From Phycisphaerales bacterium (GTDB taxonomy: Bacteria > Planctomycetota > Phycisphaerae > Sedimentisphaerales > Anaerohalosphaeraceae), in contig DRGS01000162.1 of assembly GCA_011053245.1 (NCBI GenBank), positions 1 to 5,660 on the forward strand: 5,660 nt of DNA. The letters run 5' to 3'. The notes beneath the pieces are model-generated. The model worked only from the letters and a program-made list of their open reading frames with translations, had not been told where the DNA came from and did no database searches. Shown here in pieces: positions 4,716 through 5,660 of this stretch. Position 1 is the first letter of the stretch. Every line of letters begins with the position of its first letter. The translations under genes and the position numbers were made by a program.

Positions 4716-5660
4716 CTATTTCTTACTCTTTTCCGCTGCCATTTTACCCGCCAAAGCTCCCGTTGACCAGCATATCTGAAGATTGTACCCGCCGCAAGGG
4801 CCATCCGCGTCGATCACCTCGCCTGCAAAGAAAAGGCCCTCACACAGCTTCGACTCCATTGTCTTATCATCGATCTCGCCGGTGTCGATGCCGCCGCGAG
4901 TAACGGTCGCTTCCTCTATCGGTCTGGCTGCCTCGATCGTAAGCGGCAGCGACTTTATCATCGTGACCAGTTTCGCCCGGTCGGCTTTTGCGAACTGACT
5001 AACGAGTATCTGCCCTGTCGGTTTGATCCGGTCGCATAGAAATATACTCATCTTCCGCGGCAAAAATACTGCCAGCACCCCAGCCAGTTCTTTCCGGGAT
5101 TGCTTTGCGCATTCATCAACGATGAGCTTGTCGAGACCGGCTTCGTCGGTATCCGGCATCATATCAATGCAAACCTCTACGCCATCGGAACAGTCCGCAA
5201 GCTGATCGGCGATCTCCCTGCTGAAATCCTGCGATACCGGCCCGCCGATACCGTCACCGGTAAACATCAGCGGCCCTGTTGATGTTATTTTATTTCCGCT
5301 AAGCCTTACTTTCACTATCCCGACCCCCTGAAGTTTGCCCGGCCAGTTTTCTTTTGTTATCAGCGGAACCAGCGCAGCGACAGGTTTGAAAACCTTGTGG
5401 CCGAACGCTTCGGCAAACCCATACCCGTCACCCGTCGAACCGGTAAAGGGCCAGCTCACCCCGCCGGTAGCTATAATAACGCAACCGGAATTGATCCTTT
5501 CTTTACCCCCCGTTGTCACGAAACCGCCCGGCTGCTTTTCGATAGTTTCAACCTGCTTGCCATATATAAAACGAATATTCAGACGCCTGGCGGTATCTTC
5601 AAGAATTCGCTTAACGTCTGCGGCCCTGTTCGTCACAGGAAACACACAGCCGTCCTTTCC
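4716..5660 (-). CDS. YhiN/BaiN/HI0933-family flavoprotein (NAD(P)/FAD-dependent oxidoreductase), partial (5' end off window)
   Basis: The frame is open to the right edge and gives 314 residues. A GTG inside it (5643-5645) is not the start, because codons upstream continue the family pattern (DGCVFPVTNRAADV). Family members are about 400-420 residues, so roughly the first 100, with the GxGxxG dinucleotide-binding motif, lie outside. Seen in this fragment: VIIATGG (61-67), GSTGDGYGFAEAFGH (74-88), GPLMFTGDGIGGP (129-141), EATVTRGGI (250-258), and the FAD-binding signature GEVIDADGPCGGYNLQ (280-295) followed by WSTGALAG. These define the HI0933/YhiN group. Its physiological reaction is poorly known; BaiN has been linked to bile-acid dehydroxylation in clostridia, which should not be carried over here. 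It is the first visible gene of the operon leading to arsC. Confidence 0.92.
   Translation of the reverse strand, partial: GKDGCVFPVTNRAADVKRILEDTARRLNIRFIYGKQVETIEKQPGGFVTTGGKERINSGCVIIATGGVSWPFTGSTGDGYGFAEAFGHKVFKPVAALVPLITKENWPGKLQGVGIVKVRLSGNKITSTGPLMFTGDGIGGPVSQDFSREIADQLADCSDGVEVCIDMMPDTDEAGLDKLIVDECAKQSRKELAGVLAVFLPRKMSIFLCDRIKPTGQILVSQFAKADRAKLVTMIKSLPLTIEAARPIEEATVTRGGIDTGEIDDKTMESKLCEGLFFAGEVIDADGPCGGYNLQICWSTGALAGKMAAEKSKK

Noticed and set aside
5643..5645. GTG as the start of the flavoprotein
   Set aside because: The frame continues upstream to the window edge with family-like residues, and a start here would delete the FAD-binding N-terminus.
1631..5660. An arsenic resistance island or a defence system
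   Set aside because: Only arsC supports arsenic chemistry; there is no ArsR, ArsB or Acr3, and no nuclease, helicase, toxin or mobile-element gene to support a defence system.

Overview
The window is a stretch of ordinary bacterial chromosome. Three features weakly suggest a planctomycete of the Phycisphaerae/Sedimentisphaerales kind, but this is an inference from memory and not a phylogenetic result: the KGGCGKTT Walker A of the ParA protein, its unusual C-terminal extension, and the mixture of genes. There are no rRNA, tRNA, CRISPR, insertion-sequence or phage genes.

Layout. (1) Positions 1-989, minus strand: a ParA/Soj-type ATPase that runs off the left edge. It has a full P-loop domain followed by an extra tail entering what may be a second domain. 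(2) Positions 990-1381: a 392-base divergent intergenic region without a gene. It holds the ParA ribosome binding site, candidate promoters, direct and inverted repeats, a pair of tandem small hairpins, and a cluster of TTCGCA words. (3) Positions 1382-1564, plus strand: a 60-codon gene with a strong Shine-Dalgarno site and its own terminator; its function is unknown. (4) Positions 1631-5660, minus strand: four tightly packed genes that look like one operon. In transcription order they are a YhiN/BaiN/HI0933-type flavoprotein (N-terminus outside the window), a thioredoxin-type arsenate reductase ArsC, a 566-residue protein with a possible transglutaminase-like Cys-His core, and a ten-helix EamA/DMT transporter. 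The gaps are 15 bases, an 8-base overlap, and 21 bases.

How they may work together. The flavoprotein, ArsC and the 566-residue protein are packed closely enough to be co-transcribed, and the last two are probably translationally coupled. A hairpin followed by a T-run sits between the 566-residue gene and the EamA gene, so the transporter may be attenuated or separately expressed. No ArsR regulator or arsenite efflux pump is visible, so a dedicated arsenic island is not shown; the EamA protein is not a known arsenite exporter family. The most interesting items are the ParA tail (possible fusion to a carbohydrate-binding/early-set fold), the unrecognised 566-residue protein coupled to ArsC, and the structured intergenic region.
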